From the NCBI GenBank assembly GCA_000499405.2, contig HG738140.1, forward strand, positions 1,693,024 through 1,757,023: 64,000 bases of DNA, read 5' to 3'. The translations under genes and the position numbers were made by a program. The notes beneath the pieces are model-generated. The model searched no databases and was not told the DNA's origin. It worked only from the letters and a program-made list of their open reading frames with translations. This document shows positions 23,584 through 35,642 of this stretch, in pieces (within the stretch, counting starts at the first letter, position 1; each line of letters begins with the position of its first letter). The stretch comes from Onchocerca volvulus (Eukaryota > Nematoda > Chromadorea > Rhabditida > Onchocercidae).

Positions 23584-26500
23584 CTTCGTGCTAGAACTCA
23601 GCAATTTTAAATTAATTATGATTATTCTTGTTGAAAATTCCCGAAATGTCTTATGATTTTTGATCGAACCATTAATTTTATCTGGCAAAATATTACTCCA
23701 CAGATTAATTATCAATTTGCATATTTTCACAAAATTCTTTTTACAGTATTGAATTTATAGATCAGTTAAGTCTTCAAACAAAGACGAAAAGTCTTGCTAA
23801 AAATTTATGCAAAAATTTCACGAATTTGCACAAAAATTTATTGACCGGATAAAAATGATCTTTCATCGTTTGTAAGCATTTCAAATGAGGAAATGAAATG
23901 AAATTTCAAGAAACGATCAATTTATTTGGATATTCTCCCTAATAATTGCTTGTAATATAAACGAAAAATCATTGTTCCGTCAATCAATAAAATTTTTTTC
24001 CTTTTTTTTTTTTTTTTTTATTGATTAACGAAATAATGTCATTGAATAATTAAGCAAAAGATATCGTTCGGAAATTGCATGAATTTTATTGAAATTTACA
24101 GAAATTAGTAGTAATACACAACAATTCAAGCCTAATTTTTGATAAACATTGAATTGATAAGTTGAATTTGGCAATGATATTAACTTAAATTCCAAAAATA
24201 TCAGAACTATGCATATTTCTTAAAGGATCATTTCATTGGCAATCTCATTTTTAGCTATGAAATGATAAATGGCCAATTTATGCATAACGCCTAATTAAGT
24301 ATATATCAAACTCAATCATTATATCTAATTATTAGTAGCTTAATGTAATGCATTCATCGTACGATATCATTTCGAATTAATCATTCTTGGCCAAGATATC
24401 GTTTGGATTGATCTAATTTTTTGGCTGCTACGAATGATATTTTAAGCAAATTCATATGATAGGGGCAAAGAAAATCTACGTAAGTTTTTCAATTTTCAAA
24501 ATTAAAATATTAGCAAAACTATTAATAAGGAGGAAGTATTGAAAATTAATTTAAAAGTTATTGGAAGAGCGAAAAAAAAAAAAAAAAAAGAAAAAAAACA
24601 CATAGACAGATACGACAGTATAATTAGTAAAATTTGCTCAAAATAATTAGTAAAAAATTGAAATTATTTTGAAAATTTACTACGAAAATTTGAATTTTTA
24701 AAATTAAGAAATAAGTTGGCGCATAGTAGTTCAATTAAATTAGGCTAAATATAAGATTAAATTTTAGAAGTTAAATTTCTAAACGAATAATGCTGAAGAG
24801 TAAGTAGTTAACAAATAAAACAAGGCCAAATTTGATGACTAATAACTGATTGGCCCGAAACTTATGACCTCATTAGAAGACAAGTAAATGCTTCATGCAT
24901 GATTTGTGGCCAAGAAAAGCATTTAAGAGCCTCAATTTGACAGTCTGAACATTGTTCATTTATAGACATATTTAAATAAACAAGTAAGCAACAAATATAC
25001 TATAAGGTAAATGAAATGGATCGTAAATATGCAATGCGTAAATAAATTAATTGATGAGAAATGGGAATAATTTATAACTCAGGTAAGCAATATTAATTAA
25101 TTATGGCAAAGGTAAAAGTGAAATCCAAGCTTATTACTATTATAATAAGAAATTAAATTATTTCAGAATCTTTGATAAATTTACTCAAATTAGGAGTCAT
25201 ACAAAATGGAAAAATTCGAAAATATCAGAAATCACGCTTCTTTTAAATATCTATTTTAATTTTAATCGAAAAAATCGTCGAAGCTATAATAAATGCTGAA
25301 ACAGAATCAGTGAGCAATTCAGAAGCATTTCATATTTCACACGTTTTTCTATGAAAAAGGAAATTTTTCGAAAAATTTGATAGATTTTTTTTTTTTTTTT
25401 GTTCATAACTACAATGTATAATTTACATTCTCACGAATATCTATTTCATACTATGCGATTCAATTAATCTTCTGAAAATAGTAATTCTGGAAAAAGTCTG
25501 CTTAAATAAAATATTTGCATATATTTCTTAAATTATCATTCATATATTATAAATCTATAAAATTTGAAAAATATGCATTTAATAATAATAATACATGCAT
25601 TTATTTAATCGTTTGCTCAAAATTTCGTTCACATTTTTTTGTTTTTTATATAATTTAAAAAAAATCAAATCTTCCGTTCCATTAAGCAAAATTAAAATTC
25701 AAAATTCAGTAAAAATATATTCCTAATACTTAAAAAACTTAAATCAGCGTTCATTTCATAGTTAAACAAAAATATTTGCTGAAAATCGAAAGCAAGAAGC
25801 AATACATTTAAAGATAATCATGAAAAGTACAATTCGTCAAAAAACTTATTGAATGCCAAAATATTCTAAGAAATAATCTTGGCTTAATAAAACGGAATTA
25901 AATATGATCAAAGAAATGTCGAAAGCCTAAAGTTAATCCTAACTATCAATCCTGAAAGCATTTATGATTTTTTCAATTTTGGTCTTTTTTGAGAATAATA
26001 AAAATTTCATTGAATTTCAAAAAAAAAACTCGAAATAACAACCATATAAATTAAGTAATTTGATATATTAATTATTAGCATTAATTATAATTGAGATTAT
26101 TCGTGATATTTTTAACAAGTGCTACCAGCTTTTGACGTGATTTCCACGTTTTCCAAGTTAAACAATTAATACGCGTTTAAATTTACTACAATTGGTGCAT
26201 ATTTATTTAAAATTTCGAAAACAATAATAAAGAAATAAACTTTACCCAAAACAACAATCGTATATTTAGAAATATTTTACTGTTCATTTAATTAAATCAT
26301 GTTGGCATGAGAAATTTGTATTCATGCATTAGGTTTACTTATTTCATGATCATACGAGTTACGTGTACTACGTGTATTAAGTCTTCTTCTGCAGCCATTA
26401 CTTACTGATCAGTGAAATATGTTACATATGTTACGCACATTACTTACGTATTCACGTTTAGCTTTCACGTAACACATTCATCTACCAGTTTTATAACAAT

Positions 26501-27856
26501 CGATTGATTGTTAGTGAATTAAATTTGACATTTTATTTTTGAAACTGTCATGCATAAAGAATGAATTTTGTTGCATACAGATAATAGAACTAGAAATAAT
26601 ATTCGAGAATGCGCTATCAATGAAAAATTAACGCCTGATCGAGGAGGTTATTCAAGAATAAAAATGAATTTTTGTAAATTAAATATTTTAGAAATGAAAA
26701 TAGACATTTGCCAAATGCATTTACTTTTTTTAATAAAATTTTATAAAAAGTTGCTATGGCTCCAAATTTTCAAATGCGTTTTCCGAGAAATAAATGTCAA
26801 ATGATTCTAAATTCATTAATTATTTCTGATTTATACCTTAATCTCTTTCATGAAATTAAAATATATTAATTTACCTAATGGAACGAAATTTTGAAAATTA
26901 AAAAAGATAAATCTTCAATATGCTGAAAACGGCTAATAAGAAATATTCTTTCTTCGTTATTAGCTATCACATTATTATAAATTATGCAAAATTTGACAGG
27001 AATGATTCAAGCAGAAAAAAAATATGAAAATAAGCTTAATTTATTAAAATGATGCCTGGATCATAATATCAGATTAATTTACTTTTCTAAACGATTTTGA
27101 GAATTAATCTTTATCTTGCAAATTAATTTTGAGATTAACTAATCTATGGTAATATTATCAAAATTAAGTTCAAATTAAAAATGAGAGAAGTCTTAAAATA
27201 ATTTTAAAATTATCATTTTTGCTCAAAATTGAATTTTGATTAATGAAAATCCATGTTTGAATACGTGAAAAAATAAGCCTGGGCATGGAAATAAATATTG
27301 TATCATGTGTAAATTATTGCATGACATTAAATGATAAATTAAAATTTCACTTAAATGATTTATAATTTATGGACGAAAACTGATTGAAAGATAAAGTAAA
27401 AATTGCATGCAAAAATTTTTTAGTTTAAATAAAATTCTCATTATTTTTTACATGTAAATTTGTTGCATTTTCTTTTATCAGTATTTCAATTCTATTTTCT
27501 TCCTTTTACAAGTTCCACCTATTTTTATGTTGTTCAAAGTTCATATTGAAGAAAATTTAACTCTGCAACTTCTATCATCTAAGGGTAATTTATAGTATTT
27601 GAAGTATTTTTATCTTCATATACATAAGGAATTAATGAAAAAAAAAATTGAAAATAATGAAAAAATAAACTTTCAAAAAATTTGATGTTTAGTAAAGTAA
27701 GCATATAATAAAATTATTTGCTTACAGAACTTTTTAAGTTCATATAAATTCAGATTAATCCCAATTATTAGTTATTTCAATTCAAGCCGAATTAAAAATA
27801 TACTATTTGAGCATGAAATTTTTTCATTGAAGAGAATAAATGGTAATTTAAAAAAC

Positions 27857-27950
27857 ATCAACTCAAATTTGGATGCATGAAATTAAATCTAAGAAGCATA
27901 AACTCAAATTTGGAAGCATGGAATAATTTAAGAAGCATAAACTCAAATTC
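27857..27950. repeat. Three ~40-bp tandem units
   Basis: CATCAACTCAAATTTGGATGCATG, then two further CATAAACTCAAATT(T/C) units separated by AATTTAAGAAG-like filler. Low sequence complexity, no coding sense. Confidence 0.7.
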
Positions 27951-30900
27951 AGAAAATTAATTTGTATCAAAAAAAAAGAGAAAAAAAAAGAAAAATCTCC
28001 CATGTTTTGCACTTAAATGAATTATCATTCCAAGAAAATTTCGAATCATTTTCCCTACCTAATAATACTATGATTACAAATTATTTTATCAAATTTTCTC
28101 TTAACTGACGATGTTCTAAATATTCAAAATTCCAAAATATTTACAATTTAAATGTAAAATTCAAAAAAATTATTATTCTTTGCCAAAAATAAGTATTATG
28201 AAAAAGAAATAGCAAATATAAGTAATATTCAAACTGACGTGAAATATGAACTAATGTAGATCAAAATTCACAAAAAAAACTTTCTTAAAAAACTTATTCT
28301 CCTTCCTTTAGAAAAAAAAAATGTCTACAAGAAAATAGTCAATAATAAGTTTAAATTGTAGTGAATATGTTTAAAATCTGAAGCTGTAATTAATTAACTT
28401 AATGGCAAGCATAATAAACTACTACTTGAATTAAAAATATTGTTCTTTACTAAGCTATACACATATTAAATCTTTTTTTTATTACAGAATCCAAAGGAAG
28501 TCTGAATATTCAGTTAAAAATAATAAAAGAAAGAGACTTCGAGAAGAAATTAAAACTAATAAAAACTCTGACTATGCAGATTTATTAGCATTATTATAAG
28601 CCAGATCGATTTTGTTTCATTTGTTTAGCAAATCTTTGAAGAAATTTTAAATTTGTTCCATTTAAATAGTTTTTCATATTGTCTGTCTCTTCCCCTTGCT
28701 TACTAAACAAAAGCTATCTTTCACTTGAAAAATTTTACATGTTAGCTCATAGTTTCCCATTTTGAAGCAATGATGAAGAAGGATGTGCTTTTGAATTTTT
28801 TTCAAAAAAAGTTATATGAACTTGAAATCTTCCTTTCCATCATCCTTTTTTCCTTTAGAAATTAAAATTCAATATCGCTTTGCTTTAAATTAGCCTCATT
28901 TTGTATTTTTTAAATGTTAACTTTTTAAAAAAGAAATTCAATTTATGAATAAAAAATTATGAAAACAAAAATTTACAGCAATAAAATTTATGGATAAAAA
29001 TTTTCATAGCATTTAGATTTGAAGCATTTGATGAATTAATTCGATTCAATAAATTAAAACCTTCAGATATAAGTATTAGAATTGATTGATATTTTTTGAA
29101 CAGTTCAAGCAATTCTAAGACTTATATTTAGAAATTTGATTTTATCGAGAATCTTGAAGTCACAGTAAGTTGATATTAAATAATTGAATTCCTTTACGAA
29201 TCTATCCAATTACTAAAAATGCACGTAAATTCCGTTTTAGCGCGAAACATAAACATGAGTCATCTTTTCACCGCAAGCACTCACGTATATCTCATTTCAT
29301 CGCTATGCATAAGCATATAGCTTGTTTACTTGCATACAATATGTCCTTGACTTATTTAATCGCGAAACATGTTACCATTGAAAACAATCGATGGAAATAT
29401 GGTATTTTGTTTTCCAAATTTCATTTGTTTTCAAACTTTAATTTTTTTCTTTTATTTTCAAACTTATTTTCCAAACTTAACTTATTTTAGTGGGGAGTTT
29501 TCCAATTTCCTTTCCGAAATTGCCTCAAATATAAAACAATTTCGCTGAAGTTTTTAAAGCAAAAGAAAGGAATTATCAAAATAAATTGTTTATTAAAATT
29601 TGAGATTTCAGCTTTCAGTTTCTATGATGAGAGTGACAACGAATAATAATTTCAATTGATTGCTATACAATCACAATTAAAATGCAATAAAAATACGATA
29701 TAAATAAATAAAACTTAAGAAATAAATTTCAAGAAATCTGAGAAATAAATTTCAAAAAAAAAAAAAAAAAGATTCTAAATCTTTTTGAAAAACTAAACAA
29801 CAAATGAAGTATATTTTTTTTTTCAATTCAATAACTGGATCATAATCATTATAATATAATGTTTAATTGGTATTTTTCAACTTTACAGTATCCATAGTTT
29901 AATTGCCTATTTCTCATTTTACAATATTCAGTTACAGTTTTTTTTTTTTTTTTTCCCCTCATAAAACGAAACTGAACGAATTATTTGTTATGCAAAAAAT
30001 TTATGGAAATGAATGGAGAAACTGTCTATCACTTAATAATTAACACATTATATTTGAATTTATTTATTCATATTATCTGATACGTTTCTTTCAGAAAAAA
30101 TATTTTCAAGCGATAATTTTAAATGAGATTCTCTGAGGTGATAACTCGGAGTTAAAAAAGAAAAAACTCTTTAAAATTGATTAAATTTTACTATATAAAA
30201 GACAAATTTTAAAAAGACTAAGTATTTCTTATTTTCCAAGCTAATTTATTGTTGAAATTAGTCAATCAGTTAGTTATAACAATTCTTTAGAAATTTATAA
30301 AGAGGTAATGATAAGTGAATAATCATTGCATCAATTTAATCCATGCAGCAAACCAATCTTTATTTAAGCAAAAAAAAAAAAGAAAGAAAAAAGAAAAAAA
30401 ACTTGAAAAAATATTTATCCTTTCATTTATTGGTTTTTACAAGTCTTTTTCAAAGTTCATAACTTCATAAAAATGAAGCTTTTTTTTAAAATGAAAATTT
30501 TAATGAATGCATCATGTTGACATTTCTTTATTCTTTCTTAGCAACAATATTAATGGAAAAATAGCACACAAAAAAATAAAAAAGAAAAGAAAAGTTATAA
30601 AAGTTTTATGACTAAAATTATTGGAAATATGTAATTAATTAGACACTTGCTACTTTTGAAAAAAAAAAATCAGTAAATAAAGGCGAAAAAATCAATAGGT
30701 AAAAGTCTGTGATTAGTACTATTTTCTATTATATTCTTGATATGAGTATATAAATGAGTCTGAAACAGTTATGATCTAGAAAACCTTATTCTTAATAGAT
30801 AGTCCATACTTTCCTAATTGGTCTAATTTGTTTGGCGCAAATTTTGAAAATGCATCTATGCTTCCCTTTCATTCTTATCATTCTCGCATTTTTCAGAACT

Positions 30901-31875
30901 AATTTCACGTGAATAAACCGAATGGATTTTGACGTAAAGAGCGGATTTTACGTGAATAAATAATTACTAGACTAATATAATTAAAAAATTTTATAGACAT
31001 CTTTCTTGCATTTTACATTTTTTTTTTTCATTCAAACGGAATTTTTTTCACTTTGAAACGTAATGTTTTCAGTGCAATCGTTTTTGACGTTGAAACTATG
31101 TTTAAATGCAAAAAAAAAAAAAAAAAAAAAAAAGAAATGTAAATGTAAGAAAAAAGACTGCAAAATTAAAATGATTCTAAAAATCACAAGCAATAATTAA
31201 CTTTATTAATTCCAAATTAATAAAAAAGACATTAAAGATGGGATGAAATCAATTTTTTAGAGTAGAAGAAAAGTTGGATATTCTGATTAAGCTTGAAATA
31301 GAGTGCAAACTAATAGCAAATAGATTTTTATGAAAGTCATATATTTGACGATAATTTATTCATGCATTTTATTCTTATAATTTATGTATGACTATTAATT
31401 TCTTATTTGAATTACTTACAATTTAAAATTTGTAATTATTATTTGCACTCCTTTTTTTCTCGTATATTTTTTTATGCTAATTTAAAATAGAAATTGTCAA
31501 TTAATGTTAATGAGGAATAACTAAAATTTCGACCGATATTCAGTAATAAGTAATATTAATTGGGCTAATTAAATATTTATTAAGTGGTGACTAATTACTG
31601 TTGAGTGTTTGATTTTCCTTAGGTTGAAATCAAAATTTTTTAATTAAACGCTTCTTAAAAGAATAATTTTTAGTTGCCAGTCGATTGCATATCTAAATTA
31701 TCTTTATTTTCTATTTTTTTAAAATATAAAAAAAGAAATGCTTAAAGAGATGAATTGAGATTTTGCGGTGGTAAAAAAAAAAAAAGATTTGAAAAAATTA
31801 TCTGTAGACAAGATTCTCGGAGATTTTTCGTTTCGAATCTAAAATTAGCCAAGAATGCAAGTATAAATTCTATAT

Positions 31876-31900
31876 CCAAGAATATAACTTATATTCTTGG
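31876..31900. repeat. 11-bp arm palindrome
   Basis: CCAAGAATATA-ACT-TATATTCTTGG is an exact inverted repeat with a 3-nt loop. No transcription context is visible. Confidence 0.85.
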
Positions 31901-32699
31901 CTATTTCTACCTTTAATAGGTCATATCCAACCGATTACAATGGTCTAATTCCGGGCTTCATTGTTCATTTGGCTTATTTAAAAATGAAAGTACCAGGAGC
32001 ATTATTAGGCGCCCTATTTTCTTATTATTTGATAATCGTTGTAATAACAGGACGTTGAAATGCTAATATTGGGAACTATTAAAATTGGAATAAATGCTTA
32101 TTTCAAGCTTAAATCATAATCGTTTGAATAATTTTATTTTAAATTATTCCAAATCAATATATGATTACTCATTTCCTTTCCCATCATTAAAAAATATTTC
32201 TTTTCATTCCAATTATAAAAATATTTCTTTTCATTCCAATTTTCAAAATTAATCATTTCAAAAAATTATCTTATCACTTTAAAATTGATCAGAAAGTATC
32301 ATTAAAATGGGATACGTAATTAAAATTTGTAGAAATTAAAATGCAGTAAAATTTTAAAGTTGTGTTCGATGAAAATGGTATTAAATGAATTGAAAACAGA
32401 CATATAATTCAACATTTTATCACGCAACTTATGCAACCTTAATTGTTAATATTTAAGCTTAATATTCTGCAATTGAAAAAGTATTGATTTGATCATAATA
32501 CTAATATTAATAATACTAATTAGTTATAATACTAATTATAAATTAGTATTATATATTCTACAATATTAAATTCATATTCATAAGTTGATATTACAATTTC
32601 TAGCCAGCTTTGTTTTTTTTTTTTACGAAAAATTCAACTCAGATCAGATATAGAGTTATAAATCTAATCAACAGATATTTGATGCTAGCATGATAAGGG

Positions 32700-32702
<3 letters not shown>

Positions 32703-32756
<54 letters not shown>
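32703..32756. repeat. Poly-A tract of 54 bases
   Basis: Uninterrupted A run, the longest homopolymer in the window; its exact length may be a sequencing or assembly approximation. Confidence 0.95.
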
Positions 32757-32758
<2 letters not shown>

Positions 32759-34248
32759 AAAATTTGTTCATTTTTAAAAATTTAGTTCTCATCTGAGTTA
32801 GAATAATTTTAATAATCAAACAGAAATCAAAATAATCCCGGAAATTAGAATAATTTTGTAACTAAATAGAAATTAAAATAATTTCAATTATTCAAATAAT
32901 GGCATTATAATGAATAATAGTTAGTTTAACGTCAAAACGTATAATATACCAGCATTGTTTTCTCCTTAAATACACATATTTATAGAATTTTTGAAATAAC
33001 AAAATCGTGACATAATTAATATGAAATAAAGTTTAAAATGAAATAACAAATTGAATTAGTTTTAGAGGAAAAGAATTCAACTAAAATAAGCCATCAATAG
33101 GTAAAATTTTGAGTCTTGAAATACTAAAATAAGCCTGAAATGATTTAATTTCAATCAAACTGAACAACCTCTTTTGAAATCTTCTTGCTAATTGCAATAT
33201 CATCCTGAAATATTGAAATCCTCAAAATCTCATATCATACTAAATGATTTCCTTTAAGTGCTCTTCTTAAATCATCTCTTCCTTTTTCCGTTAAATAAGC
33301 TTTCAAATTTAAAAAAATCTAAAAAATTATTTCTAAAATAAAACATCGAATTTAATCATCTAAAATTCAAAAATTTCATGAAAAGTTAATCAGGAAAAAG
33401 AAATTAATTGGGCGGCAGTAGTTATTAGTTTTTGATAAATTTCGAAAATTTTTTTTATATTTTAAATTGGCTGAATAAATAAACTAATGATTATTGAATT
33501 ATATTAGATAATGTGATGACAAAAAAGTTTTACAATAAAATAATCTGATTAAGTGAAGAGCCAGCATTTAGAAGTGAACAAAAAGTTTATTCTATTCAAA
33601 GCTATTAATATATTTCTGCGAATTTCAGGATATATGGCATCTATTTCCAGCTTTTTTTTGAAAGTTGAAACTGAAGATAATATTGCATTATTTTGATCAA
33701 TAATTATCTTAACTGATTTTTCAGTTAATTTCAATCAAGAACTTCAATAATTATTTTGATCAATTACTACTTCAAACGCTCTTCCTGCTATTCATAAACA
33801 ACATCGATTTCCTGTTTCCATAATAGTATATTTGTACGAATAAATTATAAAATTCCTGCGAGATATCAAGTTTTCATAATGAGACATAATTTGGGTTTCT
33901 TTCGGTTTACAAGATTATGTTACAATGCCGTCTCCTAATGTTGTAATGATAAGTTTTTATGATAAGTTTTAGAGTGTGATATTGCTGATATTTTTGTCAC
34001 TTTGCACCTTTTTTTTTGTTTTCTAATTCTAATCCGAATTTAAATCCAAATTCAAATCTTCATTAACGATATATTTCGAATTGATTACTCGCGTTTTTAT
34101 TGAAATGGACACGTAGTTATTTCGCAGTTGGTCTTGTTTGGTTCCATTACTTGTTGTGTAGGCAACTATTTGCTGTTTTTTTGCCAGTTTTTTTTTGCCA
34201 GTTTTTTTTTGCTCGGTGTGCAGCGAATTGTGGCGGTGAGGTGGACGT

Positions 34249-34269
34249 GCGTGACCTTAACGGTCACGT
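34249..34269. promoter_or_regulatory. Inverted GTGACC/GGTCAC motif upstream of rps-23
   Basis: CGTGACC-TTAAC-GGTCACG (34250-34268) is a perfect 7-bp inverted repeat in a GC-richer island, about 455 bp before the rps-23 start. It reads as an everted pair of AGGTCA-like half-sites. Promoter role is inferred from position only. Confidence 0.3.
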
Positions 34270-34689
34270 CTTTTTTTTCCAGCCTAATCCCGTCTCCGAT
34301 TTTTGTCTGATTTTAATGAATTTGAGACAGATCAAGTGTATAAATAATCTTAAATTTCATTTATAGTTATTTAATTGCTACTTTATTCGCCCTGTTGACG
34401 AGAAATTCAGTATATAGATATATAAAAATATAAAATGAATAGATTTAAATATCAAATTTTTTCATTTATTGTTAGTATGGAACTAGACATATTAGCAAAG
34501 AACAGGTGAAGTTGTTAGTACACAATCATCAAGATTGTAAACAATTTGCTATGTACATTCAATTTCATCTATACACTCCCAATTTCAGTGCTTCTTAAAT
34601 GTGCTTATTAAGCTTCTTCTAGTTATTTTATCTCATTTGCTGAATTTTCGTTGTTTCTTTTCACATTTTGGTGCAAATCTCATTCTGAA

Positions 34690-34722
34690 ATTATCTTGTA
34701 GATAAATTAGCTAATAAAAAAT
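34690..34722 (+). promoter_or_regulatory. Putative spliced-leader acceptor(s) of rps-23
   Basis: TCTTGTAG ends at 34701 and AATTAG at 34710, giving leaders of 21 or 12 nt before the ATG. Ribosomal protein mRNAs of nematodes are commonly trans-spliced. Confidence 0.45.
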
Positions 34723-35642
34723 ATGGGAAAACCAAAGGGTATACGTACAGCGCGTAAGTTGAAAACGCATAGACAAGCTCAGCGTTGGAACGATAAAGGC
34801 TATAAGAAGGCACATTTGGGTACACGATGGAAGGCGAATCCATTTGGAGCAGCATCGCATGCTAAGGGCATTGTCTTGGAAAAAGTGTAAGCAATTTTCT
34901 TATTGAATTTGTTTTGGGAAAATAATGGGAAAGTGTTTAATTGTTTATGTAATTCTTGATTTCAGTGATATCAATTCAGATCCAAAATTCTAAAATTCCA
35001 TAAGTATTATATTTCTTTTATATTATTATTTCATCCCAACAAATAAGCAGTGAGCTACTCATGCTAATAATTACTTTGACGGTAATTATTAGCATGAGTA
35101 GCTCACTGCTTATTTGCTATAGGCTTTCACTAATTTATCTTAAGACGCATTTTTATTATTGTTCTGCTTTAGGGGTGTTGAAGCAAAACAGCCAAATTCA
35201 GCTATTCGCAAATGTGTTCGTGTGCAGCTAATTAAGAATGGAAAGAAAATAACTGCATTTGTACCAAATGATGGTTGCTTGAATTTCATTGAAGTAAGCA
35301 TTTTCGATTTTTACTCTTTGCGAAAGATAAGAGCCATTTTTAGGCTTCTCGAACTTTCACTTATTTTTCAGCCACTAATAATATATTTTTTAGCCATTAA
35401 TAAAATACATTTTTTTTGTTGCCAACATGATCTTAAATCCCTTTTATTATGGAGAAACATCTGCTCTAACTCTCCATTAATTACCTGCTTTGCAGGAAAA
35501 TGACGAAGTTCTTGTTGCTGGTTTTGGTCGAAAAGGACACGCCGTGGGTGATATACCTGGTGTGCGTTTTAAAATTGTTAAAGTAGCAAATACTTCACTG
35601 ATTGCATTATTCAAGGGAAAAAAGGAAAGACCACGCTCATAA
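34723..35642 (+). CDS. rps-23: 40S ribosomal protein S23 (uS12), 3 exons, 143 aa
   Basis: Exons: 34723-34886, 35173-35293, 35496-35642; phases join and the length of 143 aa is exactly that of animal uS12. The protein sits at the decoding centre of the small subunit. Key parts are the basic N-terminus [17 protein letters not shown], the conserved loop [19 protein letters not shown] with Pro62 (the prolyl-hydroxylation site in eukaryotes), [36 protein letters not shown] and the basic end KGKKERPRS. Start is the only ATG giving the invariant N-terminus. Candidate spliced-leader acceptors end at 34701 and 34710. Intron 1 carries a perfect 34-bp hairpin; intron 2 shows nothing special. The gene is isolated: 11 kb from the divergent cah-2 and 4.6 kb from the next gene. 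Confidence 0.98.
35041..35115. repeat. Perfect 34-bp inverted repeat (hairpin) in rps-23 intron 1
   Basis: Arms 35041-35074 and 35082-35115 are exact reverse complements over 34 bp, separated by the 7-nt spacer TTTGACG. The structure fills the middle of the 286-bp intron. It is neither a box C/D nor a box H/ACA snoRNA by eye. A fold-back remnant or a hairpin RNA is possible. Confidence 0.9.

Larger units (their letters stand above)
23584..34689. other. 11-kb spacer between divergent cah-2 and rps-23, no gene seen
   Basis: It is extremely A+T-rich with many homopolymers, the longest 54 A at 32703-32756. It has small tandem repeats (27857-27950, three ~40-bp units; 32188-32245, two ~32-bp units) and a 25-bp palindrome at 31876-31900. 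Short ORFs here lack splice support or recognisable domains. Confidence 0.6.

Noticed and set aside
34100..34366. 88-codon ORF upstream of rps-23
   Set aside because: It is built from T-runs (Phe) and has no splice or homology support; the region is better explained as promoter.
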